Below the pieces are notes generated by a model. The model was not told where the DNA came from. It made no database searches and saw only the letters and a program-made list of their open reading frames with translations. The position numbers were made by a program, and so were the translations under genes. Shown here one piece after another: positions 30,092 to 41,454 of a stretch of DNA of 64,000 bases (position 1 is the first letter of the stretch; every line of letters starts with the position of its first letter). Source of the DNA: Comamonas sp. BIGb0124 (GTDB lineage: Bacteria > Pseudomonadota > Gammaproteobacteria > Burkholderiales > Burkholderiaceae_C); assembly GCF_003752175.1 (NCBI RefSeq), contig NZ_RJVF01000009.1:310001-374000 (forward strand). The letters run 5' to 3'.

Positions 30092-31633
30092 ATGACCGAC
30101 CGCATCCAGTACAGCCCTTTCCACGCCCGTGTCATGAGTGCCGACGAAGCCGCTGCCTTCATCCAGCCCGGGGAAACCGTGGCGATGAGCGGCTTCACGG
30201 GGTCGGGTTATCCCAAGGTCGTGCCGGCAGCCCTGGCCCGCCACATCGATGCGGCGCACCACCGGGGCGAGGCCTTCAAGGTGCGGGTGCTGACCGGCGC
30301 ATCGACCGCGCCCGAGCTCGACGGTGCGTTGGCCAAGGTCGACGGGATGAGCCTGCGACTGCCTTTCCAGACCGATCCCGATGCCCGCCAGCGCATCAAC
30401 GACGGCCGCATGGAGTACATCGACGCGCACCTGAGCCACGTGGCACAGCACACGTGGTTCGGTTTCTACGGCGACATCGACACGGCGGTGGTCGAGGTGT
30501 CGGCCATCCGCGAGGACGGCCTGCTGGTGCCGTCCACATCGGTCGGCAACAACAAGACCTGGCTGGACCTGGCCCGGCGCGTGATCATCGAGGTCAACGA
30601 ATGGCAGCCGGCCGGCGTCGACGGCATGCACGACATCTACTACGGCACGGCCTTGCCGCCGCACCGCAAGCCGATCCCGCTGTCGCATGCTGCAGACCGC
30701 ATCGGCGACCGCTACCTGCGCGTGGATCCGGCCAAGGTGGTGGCCGTGGTGCGCACCGATGCCCCCGACCGCAACAGCCCCTTCAGTCCGGTCGATGCCA
30801 CCAGCGAACGCATTGCCGAGCATCTCATCGCGTTCCTCAAGCACGAGGTGAGCCTCGGGCGGCTGCCGGCCAATCTGCTGCCCTTGCAGTCGGGCGTGGG
30901 CAATATTCCCAATGCCGTGCTCACCGGACTGGGGGCCAGCGGTTTCCGCAACCTGACGGCCTTCACCGAGGTGATTCAGGACGGCATGCTGGATCTGTTG
31001 CGCGAAGGCGTGCTCGAGATGGCCTCGTGCACGGGGTTCGCGCTGAGCCCGCAGGCCAACGAGGAGTTCAAGCGCAACATCGACTTCTACCGCCAGCGCA
31101 TCGTCATGCGGACGCAGGAGATTTCCAACCACCCCGAACTGGTTCGGCGCCTGGGCTGCATCGGCATGAACGGCATGATCGAGGCCGATCTCTACGGCAA
31201 TGTCAATTCCACCCACGTGATGGGTTCACGGATCCAGAACGGCATCGGCGGCTCGGGCGATTTCACGCGCAACAGTTTCCTGTCGGTGTTTCTCAGCCCC
31301 AGCACGGCCAAGAACGGCTCGATCTCGGCCTTGGTGCCCATGGTCAGCCACGTCGACCACACCGAACACGATGTCTCCATCGTGGTGACCGAACAGGGGC
31401 TGGCGGACTTGCGGGGCCTGTCGCCCAAGCAGCGGGCCCGGGTGCTGATCGACCGCTGCGTGCATCCCGACTACCGCGATGCGCTGAGCGATTATTTCGA
31501 TCGGACCCTGCACACCAGCTACGGGCTGCACACGCCGCACATGCTGGGCGAGGCGCTGTCCTGGCATCAGCGCTGGCTGGACACGGGCAGCATGCGGGCA
31601 CCGCAGCCGCCCAAGCTGGCTGCGGTGGGCTGA
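30092..31633 (+). CDS. Acetyl-CoA hydrolase/succinate CoA-transferase family protein
   Basis: A 513-residue class I CoA-transferase-fold enzyme. FIQPGETVAMSGFTGSGYPKVVP and PLQSGVGNIPNAVLTGL (the GxG-loop) are family marks. VIQDGMLDLLREGVLEMAS contains the Glu expected to form the glutamyl-CoA thioester, and NGIGGSGDFTRNSFLSVF follows. The family includes acetate:succinyl-CoA transferase (AarC/ScpC) and acetyl-CoA hydrolase, so the acetate/propionate role is likely but not proven. The 254 bp upstream hold no gene. It converges with fabV. Confidence 0.88.
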   Translation: MTDRIQYSPFHARVMSADEAAAFIQPGETVAMSGFTGSGYPKVVPAALARHIDAAHHRGEAFKVRVLTGASTAPELDGALAKVDGMSLRLPFQTDPDARQRINDGRMEYIDAHLSHVAQHTWFGFYGDIDTAVVEVSAIREDGLLVPSTSVGNNKTWLDLARRVIIEVNEWQPAGVDGMHDIYYGTALPPHRKPIPLSHAADRIGDRYLRVDPAKVVAVVRTDAPDRNSPFSPVDATSERIAEHLIAFLKHEVSLGRLPANLLPLQSGVGNIPNAVLTGLGASGFRNLTAFTEVIQDGMLDLLREGVLEMASCTGFALSPQANEEFKRNIDFYRQRIVMRTQEISNHPELVRRLGCIGMNGMIEADLYGNVNSTHVMGSRIQNGIGGSGDFTRNSFLSVFLSPSTAKNGSISALVPMVSHVDHTEHDVSIVVTEQGLADLRGLSPKQRARVLIDRCVHPDYRDALSDYFDRTLHTSYGLHTPHMLGEALSWHQRWLDTGSMRAPQPPKLAAVG

Positions 31634-31679
31634 TGACCGGCCGGCGTGGGGCCGTGTTCGATGCGAAGCGGCGCCGTGG

Positions 31680-31702
31680 CCCGGCCGGGCGTGTTGGCCG
31701 GG
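31680..31702. other. Hairpin between convergent scpC-like gene and fabV
   Basis: CCCGGCC (31680-31686) and GGCCGGG (31696-31702) flank a 9-nt loop in the 78-bp gap between the two convergent genes. There is no T run on either strand, so a bidirectional terminator is only a possibility. Confidence 0.3.
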
Positions 31703-31711
31703 CGGCGGTCT

Positions 31712-32908
31712 TCAGACCGTGATCACGCCGGGGATGTCGACTTCGACCGCCACATCGGCACCGTAGTCCACGCCCTGCAGGCCAAAACCGAAAAGACGCA
31801 GGAAATCCTGCTTGTAGCCGGCAAAGTCGGTCAGCTCGTGCAGGTTCTCGTTGGTCACTTCGTTCCACAGGGCCTTCACGCGGTCCTGCACTTCGGGTGC
31901 CAGTTCCTTGTAGTCGGCGCGCAGGCGGCCTTCGTCGTCGAGCACCGGCGTGGCGCTGCACAGGCTGTTGCGGTAGAGCTCGTCGAGCTGCTCGATGCAA
32001 CCCTCGTGCGTGCCCTGTTCCTTCATCACCTTGAACAGCAGCGAGAGGTACAGCGGCATCACCGGAATGGCCGAGCTGGCTTGCGTCACTACGGCCTTGA
32101 GTACCGACACGCGGGCGTCGCCGCCGGTCGCGGCCAGCGTCTCGCGCAGGCCCAGAACCGTGCGGTCCAGATCCTTCTTGGCGGCACCGATGGAGCCGTT
32201 CCAGTAGATGGCCTGCGTCACTTCTTCGCCCAGGTAGGTGAAGGCGGTGGTGGTGGCGCCGTCGGCCAGCACGCCGGCTTCGCGCAGCGCCTCGATCCAG
32301 AACTTCCAGTCCTCACCGCCCATCACGGCGACGGTGTTGTCGACCTCTTCCTGGCTGGCGGGTTCGAGCGTCACTTCCGTGATCTGTTCCTTGTCGGTAT
32401 CGATGCCGCGCAGGTGGATGGCGCTGCCGATGGGCTTGAGCGTGGAGGTGTGGACCTGGCCGGTGCGCGGGTGGGTGCGGCGCGGCGAGGCCAGGCTGTA
32501 GACGACCTGGTCGACCTGGCCGAGGTCGCGGCGGATGGTCTCGATGGTCTGCTGCTTGACGGCGTCGGAGAACGCATCGCCGTTGATGCTCTGGGCGTAC
32601 AGGCCTTCCTGGCCGGCCAGCTTGTGGAAAGCGGCGGTGTTGTACCAGCCTGCCGTGCCCGGCTTGCCGTCGGTACCGGCGCGCTCGAACATCACGCCGA
32701 GGGTCTGGGCGCCGCAGCCGAATGCGGCGGTGATGCGGGCGGCCAGGCCGTAGCCGGTGGATGCGCCGATCACCAGCACACGCTTGGGGCCGTTGGCGAT
32801 GGGGCCGCGTGCCTTGATGAAGTCGATCTGTTCCTTGACGTTGGCTTCGCAGCCAACCGGATGGGCGGTCACACAGATAAAGCCACGCACGCGGGGTTTG
32901 ACGATCAT
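31712..32908 (-). CDS. fabV: Enoyl-ACP / trans-2-enoyl-CoA reductase FabV
   Basis: A 398-residue enoyl reductase of the FabV class, which carries out the last step of fatty-acid elongation with [23 protein letters not shown] is the nucleotide-binding stretch, and [13 protein letters not shown] gives the catalytic Tyr235-x8-Lys244 arrangement specific to FabV. The short start [20 protein letters not shown] matches the family. FabV enzymes are known to be poorly inhibited by triclosan. 212 bp separate it from the next gene upstream; nothing else was seen there. Confidence 0.95.
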   Translation of the reverse strand: MIVKPRVRGFICVTAHPVGCEANVKEQIDFIKARGPIANGPKRVLVIGASTGYGLAARITAAFGCGAQTLGVMFERAGTDGKPGTAGWYNTAAFHKLAGQEGLYAQSINGDAFSDAVKQQTIETIRRDLGQVDQVVYSLASPRRTHPRTGQVHTSTLKPIGSAIHLRGIDTDKEQITEVTLEPASQEEVDNTVAVMGGEDWKFWIEALREAGVLADGATTTAFTYLGEEVTQAIYWNGSIGAAKKDLDRTVLGLRETLAATGGDARVSVLKAVVTQASSAIPVMPLYLSLLFKVMKEQGTHEGCIEQLDELYRNSLCSATPVLDDEGRLRADYKELAPEVQDRVKALWNEVTNENLHELTDFAGYKQDFLRLFGFGLQGVDYGADVAVEVDIPGVITV

Positions 32909-33120
32909 GAGGTTATTCAGTCCAGATGCTAAGGAAGAGGGCGGCCCGTCATCCGGACCGCATGCCACTGCGGGTGGCCACGATGAACCGGATTTTGCCT
33001 CATGACGCAGCCCCTGCCGCAGCCTGGGGGCGGCGCGGCAGGCGGCGAGGGCGGGTTTTGACGGGGCTTGTCCACGCGGCCGCCGTGTCGCGCATTCGTG
33101 CCGGAGCCGCCGCTGGCCGC

Positions 33121-33930
33121 TCAGATTCTCCAGGCGGCGCGCCGGTTGAGCACGGCCCGCAAGGCGCTGTAGACGGTCAGTGCCGAGGTCTTGGGGTTGC
33201 TGGCGAGCGGCTGGCCGCGCAAGGTGAGCACGAGCGAGCCGAAGGCGCCTTCGGCCCGGAGCTCGTGCACGTTGCCGCCGGCATGCGGGTCGGCGTAGAG
33301 CTGGACCTGCGTGCGATCCAGCCCCAGCCCGGCGAGCGACACGGTGGCCGCCACATTGGCATTCCTGGGGTAGAGGCGCGCCGCTTCCCGGGCACTGCCC
33401 TCGAAGATGCACAGGGGGCGGTCGAGGTCCTCGAGCGCGTGCAGGGCGGCGGCAGGCGTGCCCTGCCAGGCCGAGGGCGGTTTGCGGCCGACATACGTCA
33501 CCCGCTCCAGTCCACCCAGTCGTGCCGCGGCCAGCGCGTCGATCGCACCGATGGCGCCGGACACCAGCTCCAGCTGCGAGCCGCCGTCATGCCCGGCCTG
33601 TTCGAGCCGCAGGGCCAGTTCGGCATCGCCCAGCGCCCCGATCGATGTCACGATGCAATCCACGCCCCGCGCGAGCGCCGGCAGCACATGGGCCGCCAGG
33701 GCGTCATGGCCCGCGCATTCCAGCACCAGATCGACGGGGGCCGGGGCGTCGTCCAGCCGCGCCAGCACGTGCGCGCCGGGCGCCAGCGTGCGTGCAATTC
33801 CGCCCGTCGGCGAAGCGGGGTCGCGCAGCACGACGGCGGCCACCCGGACCGAGGGCTCGGTGGCCAGGTGACGCAGCACGGCCGAACCGATGGCGCCGCA
33901 GCCGATCACGGCGAGTCGAAGGGGAGGCAT
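33121..33930 (-). CDS. nadX: Aspartate dehydrogenase (NadX-like)
   Basis: A 269-residue protein. [20 protein letters not shown] is the Rossmann NAD(P) site; the C-terminal half includes [20 protein letters not shown] and [12 protein letters not shown], conserved in L-aspartate dehydrogenases. These oxidise aspartate to iminoaspartate for NAD synthesis or act in aspartate catabolism. AGGAG lies 7 bp before the ATG at 33930. There is no nadA or nadC beside it, so the pathway is not fixed by context. Confidence 0.87.
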   Translation of the reverse strand: MPPLRLAVIGCGAIGSAVLRHLATEPSVRVAAVVLRDPASPTGGIARTLAPGAHVLARLDDAPAPVDLVLECAGHDALAAHVLPALARGVDCIVTSIGALGDAELALRLEQAGHDGGSQLELVSGAIGAIDALAAARLGGLERVTYVGRKPPSAWQGTPAAALHALEDLDRPLCIFEGSAREAARLYPRNANVAATVSLAGLGLDRTQVQLYADPHAGGNVHELRAEGAFGSLVLTLRGQPLASNPKTSALTVYSALRAVLNRRAAWRI

Positions 33931-34182
33931 GAGAGGGCTCCTGTGGACAACAAAAGCGGCAGCGGCGTGCCGATGAACATCCGGCACCCAGGCCGGATCG
34001 ATTCGGCATTCTGGCGCTTTTCGGGCCCGCGCGAGCCTTGGCTCACCGTGCTGCGTGACCGCATGCTGCCGCATCGCGACGGCACGCCCACTGCGCCGAC
34101 ATTCGCGCCGCCAGCGCCGTTCCCATCATCAGGGTCACCACCCGGGATCCCCGCCTTTTTTCCCGATTTCGCACGGTCGCGC

Positions 34183-34210
34183 TTGAAATTTGCCACGCAT
34201 CCCTTATTAT
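34183..34210 (+). promoter_or_regulatory. groESL promoter
   Basis: TTGAAA (34183-34188), 16 bp, TATTAT (34205-34210) is a good vegetative promoter. The upstream CTTGAAA also equals the sigma32 -35 element, but the matching -10 (CCCTTAT) is weak. It is overlapped at its 3' end by the CIRCE operator. Confidence 0.6.
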
Positions 34211-34236
34211 TAGCACTCAAGGGGGGTGAGTGCTAG
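34210..34236. promoter_or_regulatory. CIRCE element (HrcA operator)
   Basis: TTAGCACTC (34210-34218), 9-bp spacer, GAGTGCTAG (34228-34236): one mismatch from the universal CIRCE consensus TTAGCACTC-N9-GAGTGCTAA. It shows that groESL is repressed by HrcA. The rest of 33931-34355 holds no gene. Confidence 0.92.
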
Positions 34237-34355
34237 CAGCGGCCCCGGTGCCGCGATGGCCCACCTCCCCGGCAAAGTTATCGAACGCTGACTTGCAAGA
34301 GCCCGCGTTTTTTCTTGTCCATTTCATTCGTATTGCAAGCATTCAAGGAGCAGCA

Positions 34356-34649
34356 ATGAGCAGCCTTCGCCCCCTGCACGATCGCGTGATCGTCAAGCGT
34401 CTGGAAAACGAAACCAAGACGGCCTCTGGCATCTACATTCCCGACAACGCCGCCGAGAAGCCTGACCAAGGCGAAGTGCTGGCCGTCGGCCCCGGCAAGA
34501 AGAACGACAAGGGCGAACTGATCGCTCTGGGCGTGCAGGTCGGCGACCGCGTGCTCTTCGGCAAGTACTCCGGCCAGACCGTCAAGGTCAACGGCGACGA
34601 ACTGCTGGTCATCAAGGAAGAAGAACTGTTCGCAGTGGTCGAGAAGTAA
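34356..34649 (+). CDS. groES: Co-chaperonin GroES
   Basis: A 97-residue co-chaperonin. [20 protein letters not shown] and [18 protein letters not shown] (the mobile loop region, about residues 17-34) are standard. It caps GroEL during folding. AAGGAG lies about 6 bp upstream of the ATG. It is 68 bp upstream of groEL in the same operon, under the CIRCE element. Confidence 0.97.
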   Translation: MSSLRPLHDRVIVKRLENETKTASGIYIPDNAAEKPDQGEVLAVGPGKKNDKGELIALGVQVGDRVLFGKYSGQTVKVNGDELLVIKEEELFAVVEK

Positions 34650-34705
34650 TCGCGCCGAGCGATCGCCTCTCCCTCTTCACGAACCGACCTTCCCCATCTC
34701 ATTAG

Positions 34706-36358
<1,653 letters not shown>

Positions 36359-36410
36359 AAGCCCTGCCGGTCCAAGGGGCAGCGCCAGCCGCCGCCCCGT
36401 GTGCCCAGCC

Positions 36411-36448
36411 AAAAAAGCCGCGAACCTTCGGGTTCGCGGCTTTTTTTT
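36411..36448 (+). terminator. Rho-independent terminator of groESL
   Basis: AGCCGCGAACC (36416-36426), TTCG tetraloop, GGTTCGCGGCT (36431-36441), then eight T. Five further A-T pairs extend the base of the stem. Confidence 0.9.
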
Positions 36449-36493
36449 GGATCATCGCGCAACAGACGCGACAGCGACGGCAAAAATCGATAC

Positions 36494-36510
36494 TATACGC
36501 ACCGTGTATA
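36494..36510. promoter_or_regulatory. TATAC/GTATA inverted repeat before pyrB
   Basis: TATAC-GCACCGT-GTATA lies 16 bp before the pyrB start, next to a GAGGA ribosome site. It overlaps probable -10 sequences (TATACG or GTATAT), so it could be an operator. Confidence 0.4.
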
Positions 36511-36526
36511 TTGAGGATGCCGCCTT

Positions 36527-37807
36527 ATGAGTGCCCAGCAAACTTTCCTGCGCGATGCGATGCGTCGCCTGAACATGACCCGCGAGGCCTTCGCCACACG
36601 CATCGGCGTGTCGCGCCGGGCACTGGACACCTGGCTGCTTCCGGACGATTCCCAGGAGTCGCGCGCCATGCCGGAAATCGTCGAGCGTTTTGTCACCGAG
36701 ATCCTGCAGCGCCAAGAAGAATCGACGCAGAGCGTACACAGTCAGCCTCTGGCCGATGCCATCGCCTTCGAAGGCCGTCCCCAGTTGCTGTCCGTCGACC
36801 AGTTCACCCGTGAATCGGCCGAGGCGCTGTTCCGGGTCGCCGACATCATGCAGCCCATCGCCCGCCGCCAGAAGATTTCACGTGTACTCGAAGGCGCGGT
36901 GCTGGGCAACCTGTTCTTCGAGGCCAGCACCCGCACGCGGGTGAGCTTCGGGGCTGCCTTCTGCCGCCTGGGTGGATCGGTGTGCGACACCACGGGCTTC
37001 ACCTTCTCGTCCATGGCCAAGGGCGAATCCATCTACGACACCAGCCGCGTCATGGCCGGTTATGTCGATGCGCTGGTCGTGCGCCACCCCGAGCAGGGCT
37101 CGGTGGCCGAGTTCGCACGCGCCACCAACATCCCCGTCATCAACGCCGGCGACGGCCCGGGCGAACACCCGAGCCAGGCACTGCTCGACCTCTACACCAT
37201 CCAGCGCGAGTTCTCGCGGCTGGGCAAGCTGGTCGACGGATCCCACATCGCGCTGGTCGGCGACCTGAAGTACGGCCGCACCGTGCATTCGCTGTCCAAG
37301 CTGCTGGCGCTCTACAAAGGCATCAAGCTCACGCTGATTTCGCCGCCCGGCCTCGAAATGCCGTCCTACGTGGTCGACCGCCTGGCGAAGAACGACCATG
37401 TGATCGAGCAGACCCATGACCTCAACAAGGGCCTGGCCGGTGCCGATGTGGTGTACGCCACTCGCATCCAGAAGGAGCGTTTCAAGGACGAGTCCTTCGA
37501 GGGCTACACCCCCGAGTTCCAGATCAACAAGGCCACGCTCGATGCCGCCTGCGGTCCCGACACGCTGGTCATGCATCCGCTGCCGCGCGACGGTCGGCCC
37601 GATGCCAACGACCTGAGCACCGATCTCAACCATGACTCGCGCCTGGCCATCTTCCGCCAGACCGACAACGGCATCCCCGTGCGCATGGCGATCTTTGCGG
37701 TCCTGCTGGGCGTGGATGGCCAGGTGCAGCGTTCCATGCGCGACGCCACCTGGCGCCGACCCACCATGGTGGGCCCGGACGACGCGGTCTTCCACGGCAT
37801 CGACTGA
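36527..37807 (+). CDS. pyrB: Aspartate carbamoyltransferase with an N-terminal helix-turn-helix domain
   Basis: A 426-residue protein. PyrB joins carbamoyl phosphate and aspartate in UMP synthesis. The catalytic part (about residues 80-420) has the carbamoyl-phosphate motif STRTR, HPSQALLDLYT, DLKYGRTVHSL and MHPLPRDGRP. About 70 extra N-terminal residues read LRDAMRRLNMTREAFATRIGVSRRALDTWL, an XRE-like HTH not found in E. coli PyrB (311 residues). No pyrI is adjacent, so regulation may differ from E. coli. Unlike many proteobacteria no inactive pyrC partner is beside it. Confidence 0.92.
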   Translation: MSAQQTFLRDAMRRLNMTREAFATRIGVSRRALDTWLLPDDSQESRAMPEIVERFVTEILQRQEESTQSVHSQPLADAIAFEGRPQLLSVDQFTRESAEALFRVADIMQPIARRQKISRVLEGAVLGNLFFEASTRTRVSFGAAFCRLGGSVCDTTGFTFSSMAKGESIYDTSRVMAGYVDALVVRHPEQGSVAEFARATNIPVINAGDGPGEHPSQALLDLYTIQREFSRLGKLVDGSHIALVGDLKYGRTVHSLSKLLALYKGIKLTLISPPGLEMPSYVVDRLAKNDHVIEQTHDLNKGLAGADVVYATRIQKERFKDESFEGYTPEFQINKATLDAACGPDTLVMHPLPRDGRPDANDLSTDLNHDSRLAIFRQTDNGIPVRMAIFAVLLGVDGQVQRSMRDATWRRPTMVGPDDAVFHGID

Positions 37808-37847
37808 ACGCCCGAACGCCCGTTGCGGGGCGGCCGTTTCAGACAAG

Positions 37848-37884
37848 AAAGCCCTGCGGCACACCGGCGCCGCAGGGCTTTTTC
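37848..37884 (+). terminator. Rho-independent terminator of pyrB
   Basis: AAAGCCCTGCGGC (37848-37860) pairs exactly with GCCGCAGGGCTTT (37869-37881) across an 8-nt loop, ending in a run of T. Confidence 0.85.
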
Positions 37885-37948
37885 ATTGGGGATAGCGGCC
37901 CGGCAGCAAAGCCCAGGGGCTTGCGGGCCGGTGCTCAGCGCCGGTGAC

Positions 37949-39532
37949 TCAACCCTGCAACTGGCGGACCAGCGCGGCCGTCGAGGCGTCGAGACCCTGC
38001 ACGTCGCCCGAAGCCAGCCGGGGCTCGATGTCCTTGGCCAGCACCTTGCCCAGCTCGACGCCGAACTGGTCGAAGCTGTTGATGCCCCACAGCGCGCCGC
38101 TGGTGAAGACCCGGTGCTCGTACAGTGCGATCAGGGCGCCGAGCGAGGCCGGATCCAGCCGTTCGAGCACCAGGAAGGTACTGGGGCGGTTGCCGGGGAA
38201 GTCGCGTGCGCCGTCCGCGCCCTGCTGGCCCTGCAGAAACGCCTGGGCCTGGGCGATCGCGTTGGCCAGCAGCTTGGCATGGTGGCCGGGCAGGGTGTGG
38301 GCGGCTTCGCGCGTCACGATGAACTCGACCGGAACCACGTCCGTGCCCTGATGCAGCATCTGGAAGAAGGCGTGCTGGCCGTTGGTCCCGGGTTCGCCCC
38401 AGACCACCGGCGAGGTGCCGATCGGCAAGGCCTGGCCCTGGCGGTCCACACGCTTGCCGTTGCTTTCCATCTCGAGCTGCTGCAGATAGGCCGGCAGACG
38501 GCGCAGGCCCTGGTGGTAAGGCGCCACGCAGCGGCTGGTGTAGCCGTGGAAATTGCGATACCACACGTCGAGCAGGCCCAGCCGCACCGGCAGGTTCTGC
38601 GCCAGCGGGGCGGTGCGGAAGTGCTCGTCCATGGCGGCTGCGCCACCCAGGAAGGCGTCGAAGTGCTCGGCACCGATGGCGATGGCGATCGGCAGACCGA
38701 TCGACGACCAGAGCGAGTAACGGCCTCCCACCCAGTCCCAGAAACCGAAGGTGGTCGTGATGCCGAACTCGGCAGCGGCCTTGACGTTGGTGGTCAGCGC
38801 CGCGAAGTGGCGCGCCACGTCGGTGCCGCCCTCGGCCTCGAACCAGGCGCGTGCCGAACGCGCATTGGTCATGGTCTCGATGGTGGTGAAGGTCTTGGAG
38901 GCGACCAGGAACAGCGTGTTCTGCGGCTTGAGCCCTGCCAGCACACCCGCCAGCTCGTGGCCGTCGATGTTGGAGACGAAATGCAGCCGCTTGCCCGGAT
39001 GGCGGTAGGCCTCGAGCGCCAGCACGGCCATCTGCGGGCCCAGATCGGAACCGCCGATGCCGATGTTGACGATGTCCGTGATGCTGTCGTCGGCCCGCAC
39101 CCGCTCGGCGTAGGCCAGCATGGCCGCGCGCGTCTGCCGCACCTCTTCGACATCGATGGCCGCGCCCCAGGCGCATTCCTGCGCCAGCGCCTGGCTGCGC
39201 AGCGCCACATGCAGCACCTGGCGCTGCTCGGTGTTGTTGATGGGCAGGCCCGCGAACATGGCGTCGCGCCAGGCCGCCAGACCGCTCTGTTCGGCCAGCT
39301 CGAGCAGCAGTTGCTCGGTCTGTGCGTCGATGCGGTTCTTCGACAGATCGGCGCTGATGTAGGGCGCCGTCTGGCGGAAGGCCTCCACCCGGCCCGCATC
39401 CTGGGTCAGCGCCTGACGCGCATCGAAGTCTCGGCCCTGCGCCGCGAAATGCGTGTGCAGGGCCTGCCAGGCGACCGTCTGGTCGCAACGCGTGGTTGCC
39501 GGCAGGTTGGGCAAGGCGGAGGTATCGGTCAT
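37949..39532 (-). CDS. pgi: Glucose-6-phosphate isomerase
   Basis: A 527-residue enzyme interconverting glucose-6-P and fructose-6-P. NIGIGGSDLGPQMA, VASKTFTTIETMTNA and WDWVGGRYSLWSSIGLP are the phosphosugar-binding signatures; WGINSFDQFGVELGKVLA is the conserved C-terminal motif. The start MTDTSALPNLPATTR at 39532 fits the family. The gene follows tal on the same strand after 117 bp, so the two may be co-transcribed. Confidence 0.96.
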   Translation of the reverse strand: MTDTSALPNLPATTRCDQTVAWQALHTHFAAQGRDFDARQALTQDAGRVEAFRQTAPYISADLSKNRIDAQTEQLLLELAEQSGLAAWRDAMFAGLPINNTEQRQVLHVALRSQALAQECAWGAAIDVEEVRQTRAAMLAYAERVRADDSITDIVNIGIGGSDLGPQMAVLALEAYRHPGKRLHFVSNIDGHELAGVLAGLKPQNTLFLVASKTFTTIETMTNARSARAWFEAEGGTDVARHFAALTTNVKAAAEFGITTTFGFWDWVGGRYSLWSSIGLPIAIAIGAEHFDAFLGGAAAMDEHFRTAPLAQNLPVRLGLLDVWYRNFHGYTSRCVAPYHQGLRRLPAYLQQLEMESNGKRVDRQGQALPIGTSPVVWGEPGTNGQHAFFQMLHQGTDVVPVEFIVTREAAHTLPGHHAKLLANAIAQAQAFLQGQQGADGARDFPGNRPSTFLVLERLDPASLGALIALYEHRVFTSGALWGINSFDQFGVELGKVLAKDIEPRLASGDVQGLDASTAALVRQLQG

Positions 39533-39649
39533 CGTGTCTTCAGGGGCCTCGGGGGGCGGGTGGATTGAGAAAAGGCCTGCGGGGAGCATCGCTCGCCCGG
39601 CAGGCCCTGGTGGTGCGGCCGTCGGGTCCGGCCGCGGCATGTCGGCGGA

Positions 39650-40597
39650 TCAGGCCGCTGCGATCAGCTTGTCGAGCTTGACGGCGTCGGCGGCAAAGGC
39701 GCGGATGCCTTCGGCCAGCTTCTCGGTCGCCATCGCGTCTTCGTTGAGCGCATAACGGAAGCTGGCTTCGTCGTAAGAGACCTTTTCCAGCTTCAGCTGT
39801 CTGGCGGCCTGGGCATCGAGTGCCTGGGGCAGGGGATCGTTGCTCTCGGCCAGCTTGGCCAGCAGATCGGGACTGATGGTCAGCAGGTCGCTGCCGGCCA
39901 GCGCGGTGATCTGTCCGACGTTGCGGAAGCTGGCGCCCATCACCTCGGTGTCGATGCCGAAGTGTTTGTAGTAGTTGAAGATGGCGGTGACCGACTTCAC
40001 GCCCGGATCGTTGGCGCCGGCGTTGTCCGCCTCGTTCCAGTCCGCGCCGGCGGATTTTTTGTACCAGTCGTAGATGCGGCCGACAAAAGGCGAGATCAGC
40101 TTGACGCCGGCGTCGCCGCAGGCCACGGCCTGTGCGAACGAGAACAGCAGCGTCAGGTTGCAGTGGATGCCTTCCTTCTCGAGCTTCTCGGCGGCACGGA
40201 TGCCTTCCCAGGTGGAGGCGATCTTGATCAGCACACGGCTGGTGTCGATGCCTTCGGCCTTGTACAGGTCGATGATGCGATGGGCGCGGTCGTACGTGGC
40301 CTGCGTGTCGAACGACAGGCGGGCGTCGACTTCGGTCGATACACGGCCCGGGATCAAGGCCAGGATCTCCTTGCCGAAACGCACCAGCAGGTGGTCGATG
40401 ATCTCGTCGACGGGCTTGCCCCGGTGCGCGGCCACGGTTTCGTTGAGGAGGGTGGCGTAGTCGGACTTCTGCACCGCCTTGAGGATGAGCGACGGATTGG
40501 TCGTCGCATCCTGCGGCTGGTAGGCGCTGAGTTGTTTGAAGTCACCGGTGTCGGCCACAACGGTGGTGAGTTGCTTGAGGGCGTCGAGTTGGGTCAT
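39650..40597 (-). CDS. tal: Transaldolase
   Basis: A 315-residue class I aldolase of the pentose-phosphate pathway. [12 protein letters not shown] and the Schiff-base lysine in [16 protein letters not shown] are present; [15 protein letters not shown] is a further mark of the TalB type. The start could be 40597 ([10 protein letters not shown]) or 40603 two codons upstream. Upstream of pgi on the same strand. Confidence 0.96.
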   Translation of the reverse strand: MTQLDALKQLTTVVADTGDFKQLSAYQPQDATTNPSLILKAVQKSDYATLLNETVAAHRGKPVDEIIDHLLVRFGKEILALIPGRVSTEVDARLSFDTQATYDRAHRIIDLYKAEGIDTSRVLIKIASTWEGIRAAEKLEKEGIHCNLTLLFSFAQAVACGDAGVKLISPFVGRIYDWYKKSAGADWNEADNAGANDPGVKSVTAIFNYYKHFGIDTEVMGASFRNVGQITALAGSDLLTISPDLLAKLAESNDPLPQALDAQAARQLKLEKVSYDEASFRYALNEDAMATEKLAEGIRAFAADAVKLDKLIAAA

Positions 40598-40707
40598 GGT
40601 CACATTATTACGTGCTGAAGGCCGTATTTTGTGTCAGCAATGGCCGACAAGGAGCCGGGCGCTTTGTCCGATCAACTTTGAGGCGTGCTGGCACCATAGT
40701 CTGACCT

Positions 40708-41454
40708 ATGACCCTATTCGCCAAAAATACGCATACCAAAGACTACGCCGCGCCCCGGCGTGCGGCTTCTGCCGTCGCATCCGCCCGGCGACAGCTCGCC
40801 AAAGCCCCTTTGCCCAAAGAGGCCTTGGCGAAAGTCGAGCGCCTTGCCGTGGTGCCGAAAAAAGTCCGGCGCGCCTCGTCGGGCGCCAAGGCCGGAGCGG
40901 TGCTCGGCATAGCCGGTGTCGCCGGCGTGGCCGCCTATCTGGCCGTTCGGCACTGGCGCAGCGGACATGAAGGGCAGACGCTGCCGGTGGTCGCCGACGT
41001 CGACCTGGCCCGTTACGCCGGTACATGGTACGAGCAGGCCCGCCTGCCCAACCGCTTCCAGCGCAACTGCGGCGGCCAGGTCAGCGCGCATTACAGCGTG
41101 CGCGCCGACGGCACGGTGGGCGTGCTCAATCGCTGCGTCGGCCGTGACGGCCACGTCGAGGCCGTACAGGGCGTCGCCAAGCGCATGCCGGTTGCGGGCG
41201 TGTCGTCTCCCGGCCGCCTGGCGGTCCGTTTTGCCTCGGCCTGGCTGAGCTGGCTGCCGCCGGTCTGGGGCGAGTACTGGGTGATCCAGCTCGACGAGAA
41301 CTACCAGTACGCCCTGGTCGGCACGCCCGATCGTCGTTTCCTGTGGATCCTCTCACGCCGGCCCCGCCTGCAGGAGTCCAAGGTGCGCGAGCTGCTCGAG
41401 TATGCTGGCGCACTGGGTTTTCCGGTGAGACGCGTGATCCGTACGGCCGTCTGA
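40708..41454 (+). CDS. Lipocalin-family protein with an N-terminal membrane anchor
   Basis: A 248-residue protein. The lipocalin part starts at ARYAGTWYEQARLPNRFQ (about residues 100-117, the GxW motif of Blc-type bacterial lipocalins) and includes WGEYWVIQLDENYQYALVG. Bacterial Blc is usually a lipoprotein with a lipobox; here there is no lipobox. Instead a basic Ala-rich stretch of about 60 residues precedes a hydrophobic helix GAVLGIAGVAGVAAYLAV. The protein is probably anchored in the inner membrane, with the lipid-binding barrel in the periplasm. It stands alone between tal (divergent) and zwf. Confidence 0.82.
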   Translation: MTLFAKNTHTKDYAAPRRAASAVASARRQLAKAPLPKEALAKVERLAVVPKKVRRASSGAKAGAVLGIAGVAGVAAYLAVRHWRSGHEGQTLPVVADVDLARYAGTWYEQARLPNRFQRNCGGQVSAHYSVRADGTVGVLNRCVGRDGHVEAVQGVAKRMPVAGVSSPGRLAVRFASAWLSWLPPVWGEYWVIQLDENYQYALVGTPDRRFLWILSRRPRLQESKVRELLEYAGALGFPVRRVIRTAV

